Source: Aminicella lysinilytica (GTDB lineage: Bacteria; Bacillota; Clostridia; Peptostreptococcales; Anaerovoracaceae). From it: a stretch of 59,592 nucleotides of DNA. The stretch lies in the NCBI RefSeq assembly GCF_004362975.1, contig NZ_SNXO01000011.1:1-59592 (forward strand). The letters run 5' to 3'. Position numbers and translations under genes: made by a program. Each line of letters opens with the position of its first letter. Within the stretch, counting starts at the first letter, position 1. Below are positions 44,907 to 54,551 of this stretch, in pieces. The notes below the pieces were generated by a model that worked only from the letters and a program-made list of their open reading frames with translations, did not search any database and was not told where the DNA came from.

Positions 44907-46082
44907 ATGAAAAAGATAGCAGCATTTTTTACTGCGCTGATTCTGTTTCTGGCGATAATCATCGCGTTTCATTTCGCTATGTCAGGCGGAAGTCTGAATG
45001 CGAATAATAAGAATTTCGGCACATGGAACAGCCCGTATAAGGACTTATCATGCGCCGCTATTTCTCAGAACATGCATAAGGATACCATGCTGGTGTTGGG
45101 ATCATCTGAGTTCAGACATGGCAGAAAGACGCCTTTCCATCCGGTGAATGCTTTCAAAAAGAAGAATGTATCGTTAATGACTGTAGGCAATTCATATAAC
45201 CAGTGCCTCAATCACGCCATCACACTTGGTGCGGTAGAAAACAAAATGCAGAAGAGAAAGGTGGTTCTGCTCATTTCAGCGCCTTGGTTCTACAAGCAGG
45301 GCGTCACAGGACCGAGATATTCTCTCAGGTTCTCGGAAACCAGTTACATGGCATTCATGGAGAATAAGTCCATACCGAGTTCTATCAAGAAGTATGTTGC
45401 CAGACGAAATGAGACATTGATGAAAGATAACGGAGCCATGGAAAACAGAGTCAGACGCATAGACAGGATTTACGTTTACCACAATGGCACAGGCATAGAT
45501 AAGGCTTTGTATAGAGCCAGAAAAGCTTACGCGAAGGATAAAGATTACATAACAGTAAAGACTATGATGAGGACTGGCAAGATCAAGACCCTGAGAAAGT
45601 ACAACGGCAAGATCGCAGATGCCACGCCTTTAGACTGGCAGTCCATGTCTATGGAAGCCGGCAGGATAGATGGGTCAAAATCTCATAACAAAATGTACAT
45701 CAGTGACAGGCTTTGGAAGAGCAAGTTTGCCCGCAAATATAAGAAGGCAGCAGGTCTGCATAGGAATGAAGATTTCAGCACATCGTCAGAATTTGGAGAT
45801 TTGAAGTGCTTCCTGAAGTTGTGCAAGGCTGAGAATATAGAACCTATGCTGGTGGTGCTGCCGGTCAATGGCCGATGGTATGATCACACGGGTCTGAATT
45901 ACAGTAAACGTGCCAAGTTCAGTAATAAAATCAAGAAGATAAGCGACAAGTATGGAGCTCAGGTTTCGGATCTTTCTAAATATGATTATGATCCGTACTT
46001 TGTGCAGGATACGTTGCATCCATGGGGAAAAGGTTGGGTGAAGATAGATGAAGCGATTTACAAGTTTTATAGGCAGAGTTAG
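44907..46082 (+). CDS. dltD: D-alanyl-lipoteichoic acid biosynthesis protein DltD
   Basis: This 391-residue protein has one N-terminal membrane anchor (about residues 5-25) and an extracytoplasmic SGNH-hydrolase-like domain. VLGSSEFRHG holds the catalytic serine, and DTLHPWGKGW near the C-terminus carries the Asp and His. It completes D-alanine transfer to teichoic acid. Its last 35 bases overlap a small membrane-protein gene of the DltX type. Confidence 0.92.
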   Translation: MKKIAAFFTALILFLAIIIAFHFAMSGGSLNANNKNFGTWNSPYKDLSCAAISQNMHKDTMLVLGSSEFRHGRKTPFHPVNAFKKKNVSLMTVGNSYNQCLNHAITLGAVENKMQKRKVVLLISAPWFYKQGVTGPRYSLRFSETSYMAFMENKSIPSSIKKYVARRNETLMKDNGAMENRVRRIDRIYVYHNGTGIDKALYRARKAYAKDKDYITVKTMMRTGKIKTLRKYNGKIADATPLDWQSMSMEAGRIDGSKSHNKMYISDRLWKSKFARKYKKAAGLHRNEDFSTSSEFGDLKCFLKLCKAENIEPMLVVLPVNGRWYDHTGLNYSKRAKFSNKIKKISDKYGAQVSDLSKYDYDPYFVQDTLHPWGKGWVKIDEAIYKFYRQS

Positions 46083-46209
46083 ACAGGCTGTGACGGGAGA
46101 TTATGTCAAGTATACCTTGATATTCCTGTTTATGATGCTGCTAGTATATTTTTATCTGCTCTTTGCCGGGATGATCACGGCACCGAAGTTTACATATGCA
46201 GAATTCTAG
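46048..46209 (+). CDS. dltX: DltX-like small membrane protein
   Basis: An open frame of 53 codons starts inside the end of dltD and is read in a different frame. The peptide has a basic N-terminus (MKRFTSFIGRVRQ), one membrane segment (YTLIFLFMMLLVYFYLLFAG, residues 22-41) and the C-terminus FTYAEF. DltX proteins are about 50 residues long, span the membrane once and end in an F-x-Y-x-x-F-type motif that takes part in D-alanine relay with DltB/DltD. DltX usually lies first in the operon, so the 3' position is unusual. The ribosome site is weak, consistent with coupling to dltD. Confidence 0.75.
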   Translation: MKRFTSFIGRVRQAVTGDYVKYTLIFLFMMLLVYFYLLFAGMITAPKFTYAEF

Positions 46210-46310
46210 GCTGCCCATTCTGCTACGGCAGTCCTCGTGCGCTAGCAGCCATATAGCCTCGCTCGCGAAGGACAGAATATGCCGCGAACTTGACGAAACC
46301 GGGAAATTCT
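46210..46310 (+). repeat. Dispersed repeat, copy D (5' portion)
   Basis: This stretch aligns with the 5' part of copies at 17224 and 30960: CTGCTA/TAGCAG (46220-46248) encloses GTCCTCGTGCG, then CTCGCTCGCGAAGGACAGAA and ATGCCGCGAACTTGACGAAACC follow. The 3' arm of the outer stem is missing, so it is truncated, possibly by the promoter region that follows. It starts at the dltX stop. Confidence 0.6.
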
Positions 46311-46325
46311 CGACGAGTAATTGAA

Positions 46326-46371
46326 AAAGTCCGCTTCGACATTTGTGTTGGGGCGGACTTTGTGATATACT
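46326..46371 (+). promoter_or_regulatory. Promoter of the DEAD-box gene overlapping a hairpin
   Basis: TTGTGT (46343-46348) and TATACT (46366-46371, preceded by TGA) have a 17-base spacer. AAAGTCCGC (46326-46334) and GCGGACTTT (46353-46361) form a 9-bp inverted repeat around the -35, which may terminate the dlt transcript or act as an operator. Confidence 0.6.
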
Positions 46372-46414
46372 GATATGTACGCCTTAATTTGGAGGCGATA
46401 GAAAGAGAGAAATA

Positions 46415-48049
46415 ATGAAATACAGTGAATCAGTTATCAGTAACGATATATTGAAGGGCCTGGAGGAGATGGGCTTTGTCGATATGACGCCAATACAGGA
46501 GCGAGCCATACCTGTAATGATGAAGGGCCGGGATATAGTCGGCCAGGCTCAGACGGGCACAGGTAAGACAGCGGCTTTCGGCATACCGATGATAGAAGCC
46601 ATCAATCCATCTGACGATGGAGTCCAGGGGCTGGTAATATGCCCTACAAGAGAGTTAGCCATGCAGGGCGCAGAGGAACTGAAGAAAATGTCCAAATATG
46701 TAAAGGGTGTCAAAGTGGTGCCTATTTACGGCGGACAGGATATAAGCAGGCAGTTCAGAGCACTGAAAGGCAATGTTTCTATTGTAATAGGAACGCCGGG
46801 CAGGATCATGGACCACATGCGCAGAGGAACTTTGAAATTCGACCATCTGAAAATGCTGGTCCTGGATGAGGCCGACGAGATGCTGGATATGGGATTCCGT
46901 GAGGATATAGAGACCATTTGCAGCTCCATGCCTGACGACAGACAGTCAGCCTTGTTCTCGGCGACTATTCCTAAACCTATAATGGAACTTACAGAGCGTT
47001 ATCTTAAGGACGCCGAGCATATAGAGGTGGAGGCCGAGGAACTGACGGTCAAAGCCATCAAGCAGAGTTATTACATGGTCAAGGGAAACCAGAAGGATGC
47101 CGCTATCTGCAGACTTATAGACTACATGTCGCCTAAGCGGGCCCTTATCTTTTGTAATACCAAGAGAAAAGTCGATCAGTTGACCATCATGCTTAAGAAG
47201 AAGGGATACTCCGCTGAAGCACTTCACGGAGATCTTTCACAGCATCAGCGTGACCGCGTCATGAATCTGTTCAGAAGCGGAAATCTGGAACTTTTGCTGG
47301 CTACAGATGTTGCAGCCAGAGGCATAGACGTGGACAACGTAGATGTGGTATTTAACTATGACTTGCCTCAGGAACAGGATTATTATGTTCATAGAATAGG
47401 CAGAACCGGCAGAGCAGGCAAGAAGGGTAAGGCAGTTTCGCTGATCAACACTAGGGAACGCCGCAAGATCGCTATGCTGGAGGATCATTGCCAGACAAAG
47501 ATCAAGGAGAAGGTCATGCCGACAGCCGACGACGCTATGCAGGTCAAGGCCTACAGCAACGTGTCCAGGGCTATTGATTATTGCGAAGGCAAGGATCTGA
47601 AGCCGTACATGGAACTGATATACAAAAGGTGCATCGACGATGGCACGGAGCCTTTGGAAGTCGCAGCAGCATTTTTGCGCGAGGGTCTCGGCGATATAAA
47701 CGATAACGTCAAAATCGAGCAGAAACCTCGCGGCGGCAAGGATGACAACAGGTCAGGCCGTGGCTACGAGAACAAAGACAAGGCAAGGCGCCGCAAGGAT
47801 CGCAAGGGCAAGGGACATTATGACGACAGGTCCGGAAAGGGCGGAAAGTCAGACTATAAGTCAAAGTCAGACTACGCGCCTAAGAAGGATGCTAAGTCTA
47901 AGTCAGAAAATAAATCTAAGAAGGATAGAAAGCCGCGCACTGATGCAGGTGGTGGTTTCGAAGTATACAGAGGAAAACACAGTGGAAAAGGGACAAAAAA
48001 TTCGGATAAAAATAGAAGACGTGACGGCGGAAGGTCAGGGCGTAGGTAA
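46415..48049 (+). CDS. DEAD-box ATP-dependent RNA helicase
   Basis: This 544-residue helicase resembles CshA/DeaD. Motifs: Q motif near residue 25, AQTGTGKT (I), PTRELA (Ia), DEAD (II), SAT (III) and HRIGRTGRAGKKG (VI). After residue about 440 a long basic, Gly/Lys/Arg/Asp-rich tail with SDYKSK repeats follows, typical of RNA-binding extensions. Such helicases act in ribosome assembly and mRNA decay, mainly in the cold. Its tail overlaps the rlmD start in another frame. Confidence 0.9.
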   Translation: MKYSESVISNDILKGLEEMGFVDMTPIQERAIPVMMKGRDIVGQAQTGTGKTAAFGIPMIEAINPSDDGVQGLVICPTRELAMQGAEELKKMSKYVKGVKVVPIYGGQDISRQFRALKGNVSIVIGTPGRIMDHMRRGTLKFDHLKMLVLDEADEMLDMGFREDIETICSSMPDDRQSALFSATIPKPIMELTERYLKDAEHIEVEAEELTVKAIKQSYYMVKGNQKDAAICRLIDYMSPKRALIFCNTKRKVDQLTIMLKKKGYSAEALHGDLSQHQRDRVMNLFRSGNLELLLATDVAARGIDVDNVDVVFNYDLPQEQDYYVHRIGRTGRAGKKGKAVSLINTRERRKIAMLEDHCQTKIKEKVMPTADDAMQVKAYSNVSRAIDYCEGKDLKPYMELIYKRCIDDGTEPLEVAAAFLREGLGDINDNVKIEQKPRGGKDDNRSGRGYENKDKARRRKDRKGKGHYDDRSGKGGKSDYKSKSDYAPKKDAKSKSENKSKKDRKPRTDAGGGFEVYRGKHSGKGTKNSDKNRRRDGGRSGRR

Positions 48050-49502
48050 GACTGACGAGGGCATGACTGTCTTCGTCCGCGGCGCTTTGCCCGGAGATGT
48101 CGTTACGGCAGAACTGACAAAAGTCAAGAAAAGGTACGCCTTCGGCCGCCTTTTGTTCATGGAAGAGCCATCGATCGACAGGACCGATGGTTTTTGCACT
48201 TACGAAGACTGCGGCGGCTGCCCTTACGGAAAGCTGACCTACGAGAAACAGCTGGCGCTGAAAGAAAATCATGTGAGGGAGACTCTGGCGCGCCTTGGCG
48301 GCGTGGCGGAGCCCGAGGTCAGAGACATCGTCGGCATGGAGACACCCTATCATTACAGGAACAAAGCGTCCATGCCCGTTTCTACGGGCGGAATAATCAC
48401 TCGCAAAGGCGGTGTCGTGGAGAACATAGGTGATCCGGCAGTGGGCTTTTATCGCGCAAAATCTCACGATGTCATTGACTGCGGGACCTGCGGGCTGCAA
48501 TCTCCGGCGGCTATGATGGCGGCGGAGGCACTTCGCAGATTCATGGATGAGGACAACATCACAGGCTACGATCCTAAGTGGGATAAAGGTCTCATGAGGC
48601 ATCTTGTAGTGCGTACGGCCTTTGGCACCGGCGAGGTAATGGTCATACTTGTCATCAACGGCAAGGGCATACCTAATGTTGCCAAACTCATAGAGTATCT
48701 GGATGATGCAGTCGCATCTGTACCGGAGTCTGAAGGCGGGCCATTCAGTTTGGAGAGCGTCTATATTAATGTCAACAGAGGAAAAACTTCTGAGATATAC
48801 GGTGACCGAACTGAGAATATAGCGGGTAAACGTACCATAGATGAGTCTATCGGCAATATGCGATTCGAGATATCGCCTATGTCTTTTTATCAGGTGAATC
48901 CATGGCAGATGGAAGAACTTTATAGCAAGGCGGCTGAGTACGCAGGACTTAAGGGCGGCGAGACCGTGCTGGATATTTACTGCGGCGCCGGGACAATAGG
49001 TCTGTGGCTTCTGGAGGACCTGAAGAAAAAGGATGCCCTGGGAGATACGGAGGTCATCGGCATCGAATCTGTCAAGAGTGCCGTTCTGGATGCCAACAGA
49101 AACGCCGTGATCAATGACATGGTCAACGCCAGGTATGTCTGCGGCAGAGCCGAAGAAGAACTGACGAAACTTTTGTGCAAGGATGATAAGAGCGCAAAAG
49201 CCGGCCAGGAGAAGGAAGCCGGCCAGGATAGCGAGACTTCTGACGATGTCGGCCTGCATGTAGATCACGCCGACGTGGTGATACTGGATCCGCCGAGATC
49301 CGGCTGTGATGCCAGCGTGCTGGAAGCCGTTGCAAAGGCAAGACCTGAGCGTATCGTTTACGTTTCCTGCGACCCGGCGACCCTGGCAAGGGATGTGAAG
49401 ATCCTGGGAGAGGCCGGATATGACTTCAAGGAGGCTACGCCAGTGGATATGTTCCCATGGACAGGCCATGTGGAGACGGTATGTTTAATGTCTAGAAAAT
49501 AA
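47982..49502 (+). CDS. rlmD: 23S rRNA (uracil-5-)-methyltransferase, RlmD/RumA family
   Basis: This 506-residue SAM-dependent enzyme methylates uridine in 23S rRNA. A TRAM domain (about residues 5-60), an iron-sulfur motif CTYEDCGGCPYGK (near 70) and the catalytic domain follow in order. The catalytic domain has LDIYCGAGTIGLWLL (SAM loop), LDPPRSGCD and VSCDPATLARD (catalytic Cys). GTG 47982 is chosen because AGAGGA lies about seven bases upstream and the family N-terminus begins there; the frame stays open 80 codons further upstream only because it runs inside the helicase tail. RlmD and RlmCD cannot be told apart by sequence here. A low-complexity insert (about residues 400-425) precedes the last motifs. 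Confidence 0.88.
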   Translation: MEKGQKIRIKIEDVTAEGQGVGKTDEGMTVFVRGALPGDVVTAELTKVKKRYAFGRLLFMEEPSIDRTDGFCTYEDCGGCPYGKLTYEKQLALKENHVRETLARLGGVAEPEVRDIVGMETPYHYRNKASMPVSTGGIITRKGGVVENIGDPAVGFYRAKSHDVIDCGTCGLQSPAAMMAAEALRRFMDEDNITGYDPKWDKGLMRHLVVRTAFGTGEVMVILVINGKGIPNVAKLIEYLDDAVASVPESEGGPFSLESVYINVNRGKTSEIYGDRTENIAGKRTIDESIGNMRFEISPMSFYQVNPWQMEELYSKAAEYAGLKGGETVLDIYCGAGTIGLWLLEDLKKKDALGDTEVIGIESVKSAVLDANRNAVINDMVNARYVCGRAEEELTKLLCKDDKSAKAGQEKEAGQDSETSDDVGLHVDHADVVILDPPRSGCDASVLEAVAKARPERIVYVSCDPATLARDVKILGEAGYDFKEATPVDMFPWTGHVETVCLMSRK

Positions 49503-49568
49503 TGCTCGGGAAGTATTGAAAATACTGGGTTTCATAAAATGAAAGTAAATCTGTCTACTCGACTTAAG

Positions 49569-49611
49569 CCCTCGATATGTGTACGTGGAAACATATCGAG
49601 GGTATATTTTT
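49569..49611 (+). terminator. Intrinsic terminator after rlmD
   Basis: CCCTCGATATGT and ACATATCGAGGG form a 12-bp stem with a 10-base loop, followed by TATATTTTT. It marks the end of the moderate-GC core; AT-rich accessory DNA follows. Confidence 0.85.
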
Positions 49612-49764
49612 GTGCAAAATTTGAGCTAGAATATGGGTAGGGTTGAGTTGACAGATTAGATATATCTATAGGGTTGAGGAGACAGTATAGATGTAAATAA
49701 TTCAATTGATTATAGACTTTGCTATATAGACAATGCTATAATATTAATATAGGAGCGTGATAAA

Positions 49765-49980
49765 ATGATAATTTCTGAAACGATTAAGGCTATAAGAAAT
49801 GAGCTCAAGATGAGTCAAACAGATTTTGCTGAAGCAGTGCATGTTAGCTTTTCAACAGTTAATAGATGGGAAAATAATAAAGTTATACCTAATAGAATGG
49901 CGCGTGCTCTAATTATAGATTTTTGTGAAAAGAATGGTGTAAGTGAATTACTTATAAAAGCGTTAAAAGAATATAAATAG
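49765..49980 (+). CDS. XRE-family helix-turn-helix regulator
   Basis: This 71-residue DNA-binding protein has the helix-turn-helix MSQTDFAEAVHVSFSTVNRW, near residues 17-36. It is preceded by AGGAGCG. The next gene starts directly after its stop. Small XRE proteins often control restriction or defence operons, and the neighbour is a remnant of such a gene. Confidence 0.8.
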   Translation: MIISETIKAIRNELKMSQTDFAEAVHVSFSTVNRWENNKVIPNRMARALIIDFCEKNGVSELLIKALKEYK

Positions 49981-51132
49981 ATGGATGGTGACAACGTGGA
50001 AAAATCAATTTTAGAGAGGTTTGGTTTTAAATATAATAAAAGGAGCGTCCATACAGGTCGGACTATAATGTTAGAAGAGTTATCAAATCTCCTTGAAGCT
50101 GTTCCAGATGCGATTGTATATGATGATTATATTAAAGCTATTATAGATCAAAATTGCCTTTTGAAGAGATCATCTTCTTCCCGGACAATAACAGCTAATT
50201 TTTTAACGGAATTATACTCGCTTGATCCTACAATATCGATTTTCAGGAATTTATTATTTTTCTGGAATCGTGATGAAGAAGGAAGACCACTACTAGCAAT
50301 GCTTTGTGCATTTTGTAGAGACAGAGTTCTAAACTACTCTTTCAAAGCAATTAAATCATTAGAACATATGGAAACAGAACTATTAGAAAGGTATGTAAGA
50401 GCTCTTGAAACCAGTGAAGCAACAGACCCTAAGTATGATAAAACAGTGGAGCTACTCCGAGATGAAAATTGGATTGAAAGGGGTACAATTATATTTTCTC
50501 AATACTTTGATACTGCAAAATGGATAGCTGAGAATCTTTCAAAGGAGTTTGATGGAGAAACTATAGGCTTATATGCAGGAGGAGATAAGTCTGGTATTTT
50601 TATAGATGGAGTATTTAAGAGAAAAGATAAAGAAGAGCTAAAAGCAATGGTAAAAAGTAGAGACTTGAGGATACTTGTTGGAACAGATTCTGCAAGTGAA
50701 GGCTTAAACTTACAAACTCTTGGGTCATTAATTAACATTGACTTACCTTGGAATCCTACAAGATTAGAGCAAAGGAAAGGGAGAATACAAAGGATTGGAC
50801 AAGTGCATGATACTATTTTTGTCTATAATATGAGATATAAAGATTCAGTAGAAGACAGGGTTCATAACTTATTATCTCAGAGATTAAGAAATATATATAA
50901 TGTATTTGGACAATTGCCAGATGTTCTCGAAGATGTATGGATAAATGTAGCCATAGGAGAGCAAGAGAAGGCTCTTGAGATAATAGATAATGTACCCGAA
51001 AAACATCCATTTGAGAATAGGTACAATATGGGAGTTGAACATATAGATTGGGAAAGTTGTTCGGAGGTATTAGATAAAAAAGAGAAGAGAGAGTTTCTCA
51101 AGAAGGGCTGGATAAGGTGTATGAATGTATAA
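49981..51132 (+). pseudogene. Chimeric remnant of a defence-type SNF2 helicase
   Basis: The last about 250 of 383 residues are the C-terminal RecA-like domain of a large SNF2/phospholipase-D-type helicase: FSQYFDTAKWIAENL, GTDSASEGLNL, and the arginine-finger region NPTRLEQRKGRIQRIGQ. The first about 115 residues (through LLAMLCAFCRDRVL) are unrelated to helicases and resemble a separate small protein of defence islands that I cannot name. The DEAD-like N-terminal ATPase half (Walker A/B) is missing. The likely history is an in-frame deletion that fused the start of one gene to the end of another. It should lack helicase activity. Confidence 0.6.
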
Positions 51133-51481
51133 TGATTTACTGTTCTGACCGTACACCATACAAGATTGTATATATGAGAGATAATTAGATATCTTCTAGA
51201 CTGACTCAAGAGCTAATCTGTTGTATAAAAGTACAAATATTAAAGGAGAACAATATTTCAAAAAATTCGACTTATATGAACATACCAGATTTATTGTCTT
51301 ACCAAATATATAAGCGCTATGTTAACATAATAATTTAATATTGAGTTATAAATAAGGCTTTTGAAGTCAGTAAATGACCCAAAAGCCTTATTTTAGTGAA
51401 AAAGCATCCGGGGAGGTGATGCCTATGTTTGCGTTGCTACATGTATTTTAGCTTTAATAACAAACTAAAGGAGGAAAACAC
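51133..51481 (+). other. AT-rich gap with a terminator hairpin and a tiny leader frame
   Basis: No gene of normal size is seen. AATAAGGCTTTT/AAAAGCCTTATT (51351-51392) forms a 12-bp stem followed by TTTT. Then GCATC/GATGC (51404-51422) presents GGGGAGG in its loop, followed by ATG 51425 and an eight-residue frame MFALLHVF ending at 51451. These could be control elements of the insertion sequence that begins at 51482. The exact left end of the element was not found. Confidence 0.4.
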
Positions 51482-52954
51482 ATGATCGGTATCGAGCAAT
51501 ATCAAAAAATCCAGGAATACAAAGAACTCGGACTTGCCCAGACCAAGACTGCTAAAACGCTGGGGCTCACCTATACTTCTGTCAGTAAATACTGGAATAT
51601 GAGCAAAGAGGATTATGCCAGGGAAGCTGAGCAGGAAAAGTACCATATGGATAACTATCGACAGTACATATTAGAGCAATTGAAATTGTGCCCACAGATT
51701 CGAGATACCAATATTTATCTCAAATTAATGGAAGCTTTTCCTGATTTACAAGTTAAACGAGCTACTTTCTATCGCTATATGAAAGCTCTAAGGGAACAGC
51801 ATGGGTATCAGCATACCAGGAAGCGGAAAATCTCGCCACGTGAAGTCTCGCCACCAGGATATGAAGCTCAGGCTGATTTTGGTCAATACAAACTTAAAGA
51901 TATGTATGGAAGAATTGTAAGGGTATATTTCTTTTGCATGGTTCTGAGTTATAGCAGAATGAAATTTGTTTGCTTTTCACCGGATCCCTTCACGACCGAA
52001 ACAGCCATAAAAGCTCATAACTATGCATTTCAATATTTTGGAGGAAGACCACAGACAATTCTATATGATCTTGATCGGGTCTATGTGGTTAGCGAAAATC
52101 TAGGTAATATTATATTTGTACCGGCCTTTGAAGAATATGTTAAGCGTATTGGCTACAGTGTTTCATTATGCAGGCCAAGAGATCCTCAGAGTAAAGGTAA
52201 GGTAGAAGAGGTAATTGGATATGTCAAGCAAAGCTTTCTAGAGGGGAGGGTGTACACCGGAATTGACAGTCTTAATAGTGCAGCTCTTGCATGGTTGGAT
52301 AGAGAAGGCAACGGGCGAGTTCATACTGTGACTAGAAAAGTGCCACGAGAAATGTTTATTGATGAACAAAAACAGCTTTTTCATGTTAAACCATATTCAG
52401 AGGTATCAAGTACTGTAGCATCCTTTGATTCCAATGGAGTGGTCAGCTATAAAGGGAATCGTTATCAGATTGATGTCGGTGTGATGGATGCACATCAACG
52501 TATACGTATTGAGGATGATGGTGAAATACTTCTATTTTATGATACTGATACTAATGAATTATTAGCTAAGTATCCAGCAACAGAAGATACTGGACAGATA
52601 TTCAAACCTGAAGGAAATAATAACAGAAACAGGGTTTCTCATGCTCTTATAAAACAATATTTTGCAGAGCATGAAATCGCTCAGGAATTTATACAGCACA
52701 TGGAACAGGAACAACCAAAATATTCTAATAGCCATTGCATTCGCTTAAATCGCATGACGAAGTTTTATTCGATGGAGCAAATGCTTGACGGGATAAGATA
52801 CTGCATTGAGATTGAACGCTGCAATGCATATGAACTTTTGGCCTACATGATGTATAAGCATGGTGAGCACATAGCAAAGAAGTTCTTACCAAATCAACAG
52901 TATTTCAACCATCTGACACGTAGCAAGGAGATAAGGAGGGAAATCGATGGCTGA
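51482..52954 (+). mobile_element. istA: IS21-family transposase IstA
   Basis: This is a 490-residue transposase with an N-terminal helix-turn-helix (LAQTKTAKTLGLTYTSVSKY). The DDE catalytic core shows the Asp in EAQADFGQYKL, the Asp in ILYDLDRVYVV and the Glu in SKGKVEEVIGYVKQ. AAAGGAGG precedes ATG 51482. It overlaps istB by eight bases as usual. The length is normal, so the element may be active. Confidence 0.92.
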
Positions 52955-53633
52955 TATAACTGAAATCCGCGAGTTGGCTAAGAAGCTAAATCTATGGAAT
53001 ATTGCCAGGGGATATATTGATTTGAATGATGAGAAACTGTCCAACCTAGATTATCTTCAGATGATATTACAAAAAGAACTAGAGATACGAGCCAGACAAA
53101 AACAGATCAAGCTAAGGAGGGCAAGCAAACTTCCCAACAAGGTATTTGAATTATCGAATTTAAACAAAGGTTTGGAATGGCAGATAAAACAATTATCCCA
53201 TCTGACGTGGCTCAATGGAGAACAAAACATTATTCTACTTGGTAAATGCGGGACAGGCAAAACTAGTCTTGCTATTCATCTTGGAGAAACAGCGATCGAC
53301 AAGGGACATAAAACTTATTATGCATCCATTGATACTTTTGTATCTATTGTAGAGAACAAAGATATAAACCCAAAAGCAGGAGCAGCCTTCTCCTATATGC
53401 GGGAGTGCGACTTGATCATTATTGATGATGTATTTTATCTAGAACCAACTAGGTCAGAGCTGCAGGCTTTTTATCGAGCAGTTACTTTTCTTAATGAAAC
53501 AAGAAGTATCATTTTTATTACCAATCGTGAAATATCTGCATGGTTAGATGCAGTGGAAGACAAACATCTTTGTCAGACTCTGTTAGATAGAATAACAGCT
53601 AATTGTCAGATCATTCGCTTGACTGACAGATAA
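52947..53633 (+). mobile_element. istB: IS21-family helper ATPase IstB
   Basis: This 228-residue AAA+ protein has Walker A LLGKCGTGKTSL near residue 94 and Walker B LIIIDDVFYL near 154. It aids target choice and assembly of the IstA transpososome. The start lies inside the end of istA, behind AAGGAGG. Confidence 0.92.
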
Positions 53634-53699
53634 ATTAAAACACTCACCTCTTTTCTAAAAAAGGGTTAATACTCAAATTTGAAAACTATGCCGATTAAC

Positions 53700-53856
53700 G
53701 GTTTTATATAGATGCAAAAAATCTCACGAAAAATAAAGAATTACTTAACTTTTGAGATTTTCTACAGTTTCTGGGGTAGGGGGGTCTAAATCTCTACCAC
53801 TTTTCGCCCCGGAAACGGGCGTGGGGTAACGCGTGAAAATTCGCGGTTTCAAACAG
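53700..53856 (+). other. Non-coding junction, prophage-like sequence
   Basis: After istB come AT-rich bases and then a distinctive GC-richer stretch at 53770-53856 (GGGGTAGGGGGGTCTAAATC, CCCCGGAAACGGGCGTGGGG, ATTCGCGGTTTCAAA). It resembles sequence I associate with the region ahead of terminase genes in Firmicute prophages; this is from memory and unverified. It joins directly to a recombinase fragment. Confidence 0.3.
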
Positions 53857-54411
53857 TGTGGCGAAATATACCGTAGAGTTCATTGGAATAACCGAGGTAA
53901 AAAATCGATTGTTTGGAGATGCGTCAGTAGACTTGAGAATACAGGGTTAACTTGTCATTCTCGAACCGTGCTGGAGGATATGATAGGCCTTGCTACGGTG
54001 GATGCAATTAATAAACTAATAGTGCAAAAGGATGGCTTTTTAACTATCTTAAAGGAAAATATAGAAACAGTGATAAGTGAAACGGGCAATAATGTTGTTT
54101 CCGAGATAGATAAAAAGCTAGAGGAATTACAAAAAGACCTTTTGAGACTGGCCAATTCCAAAGAGGATTATAATGACATTGCCGATGAGATTTATAGGCT
54201 CAGAGAAGAAAGGCATAAGGCTTTAGCAGAAGAAGCAGGCAAAAAAGGTTCCAAGCAAAGACTAGAAGATATGGAAAAGTTCCTAAATGAACAATCCACC
54301 CTCCTTGAGGAGTATGATGAGCAACTAGTAAGGAGACTTATAGAGAAAATAACGGTTTATGATGACAAACTAACTATTGAATTTAAATCTGGTGTAGAAG
54401 TAGATGTATAA
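53833..54411 (+). pseudogene. C-terminal fragment of a large serine recombinase
   Basis: From residue about 9 the frame matches the zinc-ribbon and coiled-coil C-terminus of large serine recombinases: CGEIYRRVHWNNRG, VWRCVSRLEN, then a long charged helix and LVRRLIEKITVYDDKLTIEF. The catalytic resolvase domain and most of the DNA-binding domain are missing. The first codons come from the preceding non-coding junction, so translation from GTG/ATG here is doubtful. It marks a former integrated element. Confidence 0.75.
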
Positions 54412-54429
54412 ACATAACCTTCATGAATG

Positions 54430-54470
54430 ACCACCATTCAGGAGATATATTCTCTTGATTGGTGGTTTTC
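54430..54470 (+). terminator. Intrinsic terminator after the recombinase fragment
   Basis: ACCACC/GGTGGT with an imperfect inner stem (CAGGAG/CTCTTG) is followed by TTTTC, about 20 bases after the stop. Confidence 0.7.
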
Positions 54471-54551
54471 TTTCATTGACTGGAATTGGTAAAAGACATA
54501 TAATCTTATTAACAATGTTGTTGATATTGTTATTGATAAGGAGATGACAAC

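Noticed and set aside
47742-47981. 80-codon N-terminal extension of RlmD
   Set aside because: It is a reading of the helicase tail in another frame, and the RlmD family begins near the TRAM domain.
49765-51132. Complete BREX or DISARM defence system
   Set aside because: No methyltransferase, nuclease or full helicase is present; only a regulator and a fused remnant remain.
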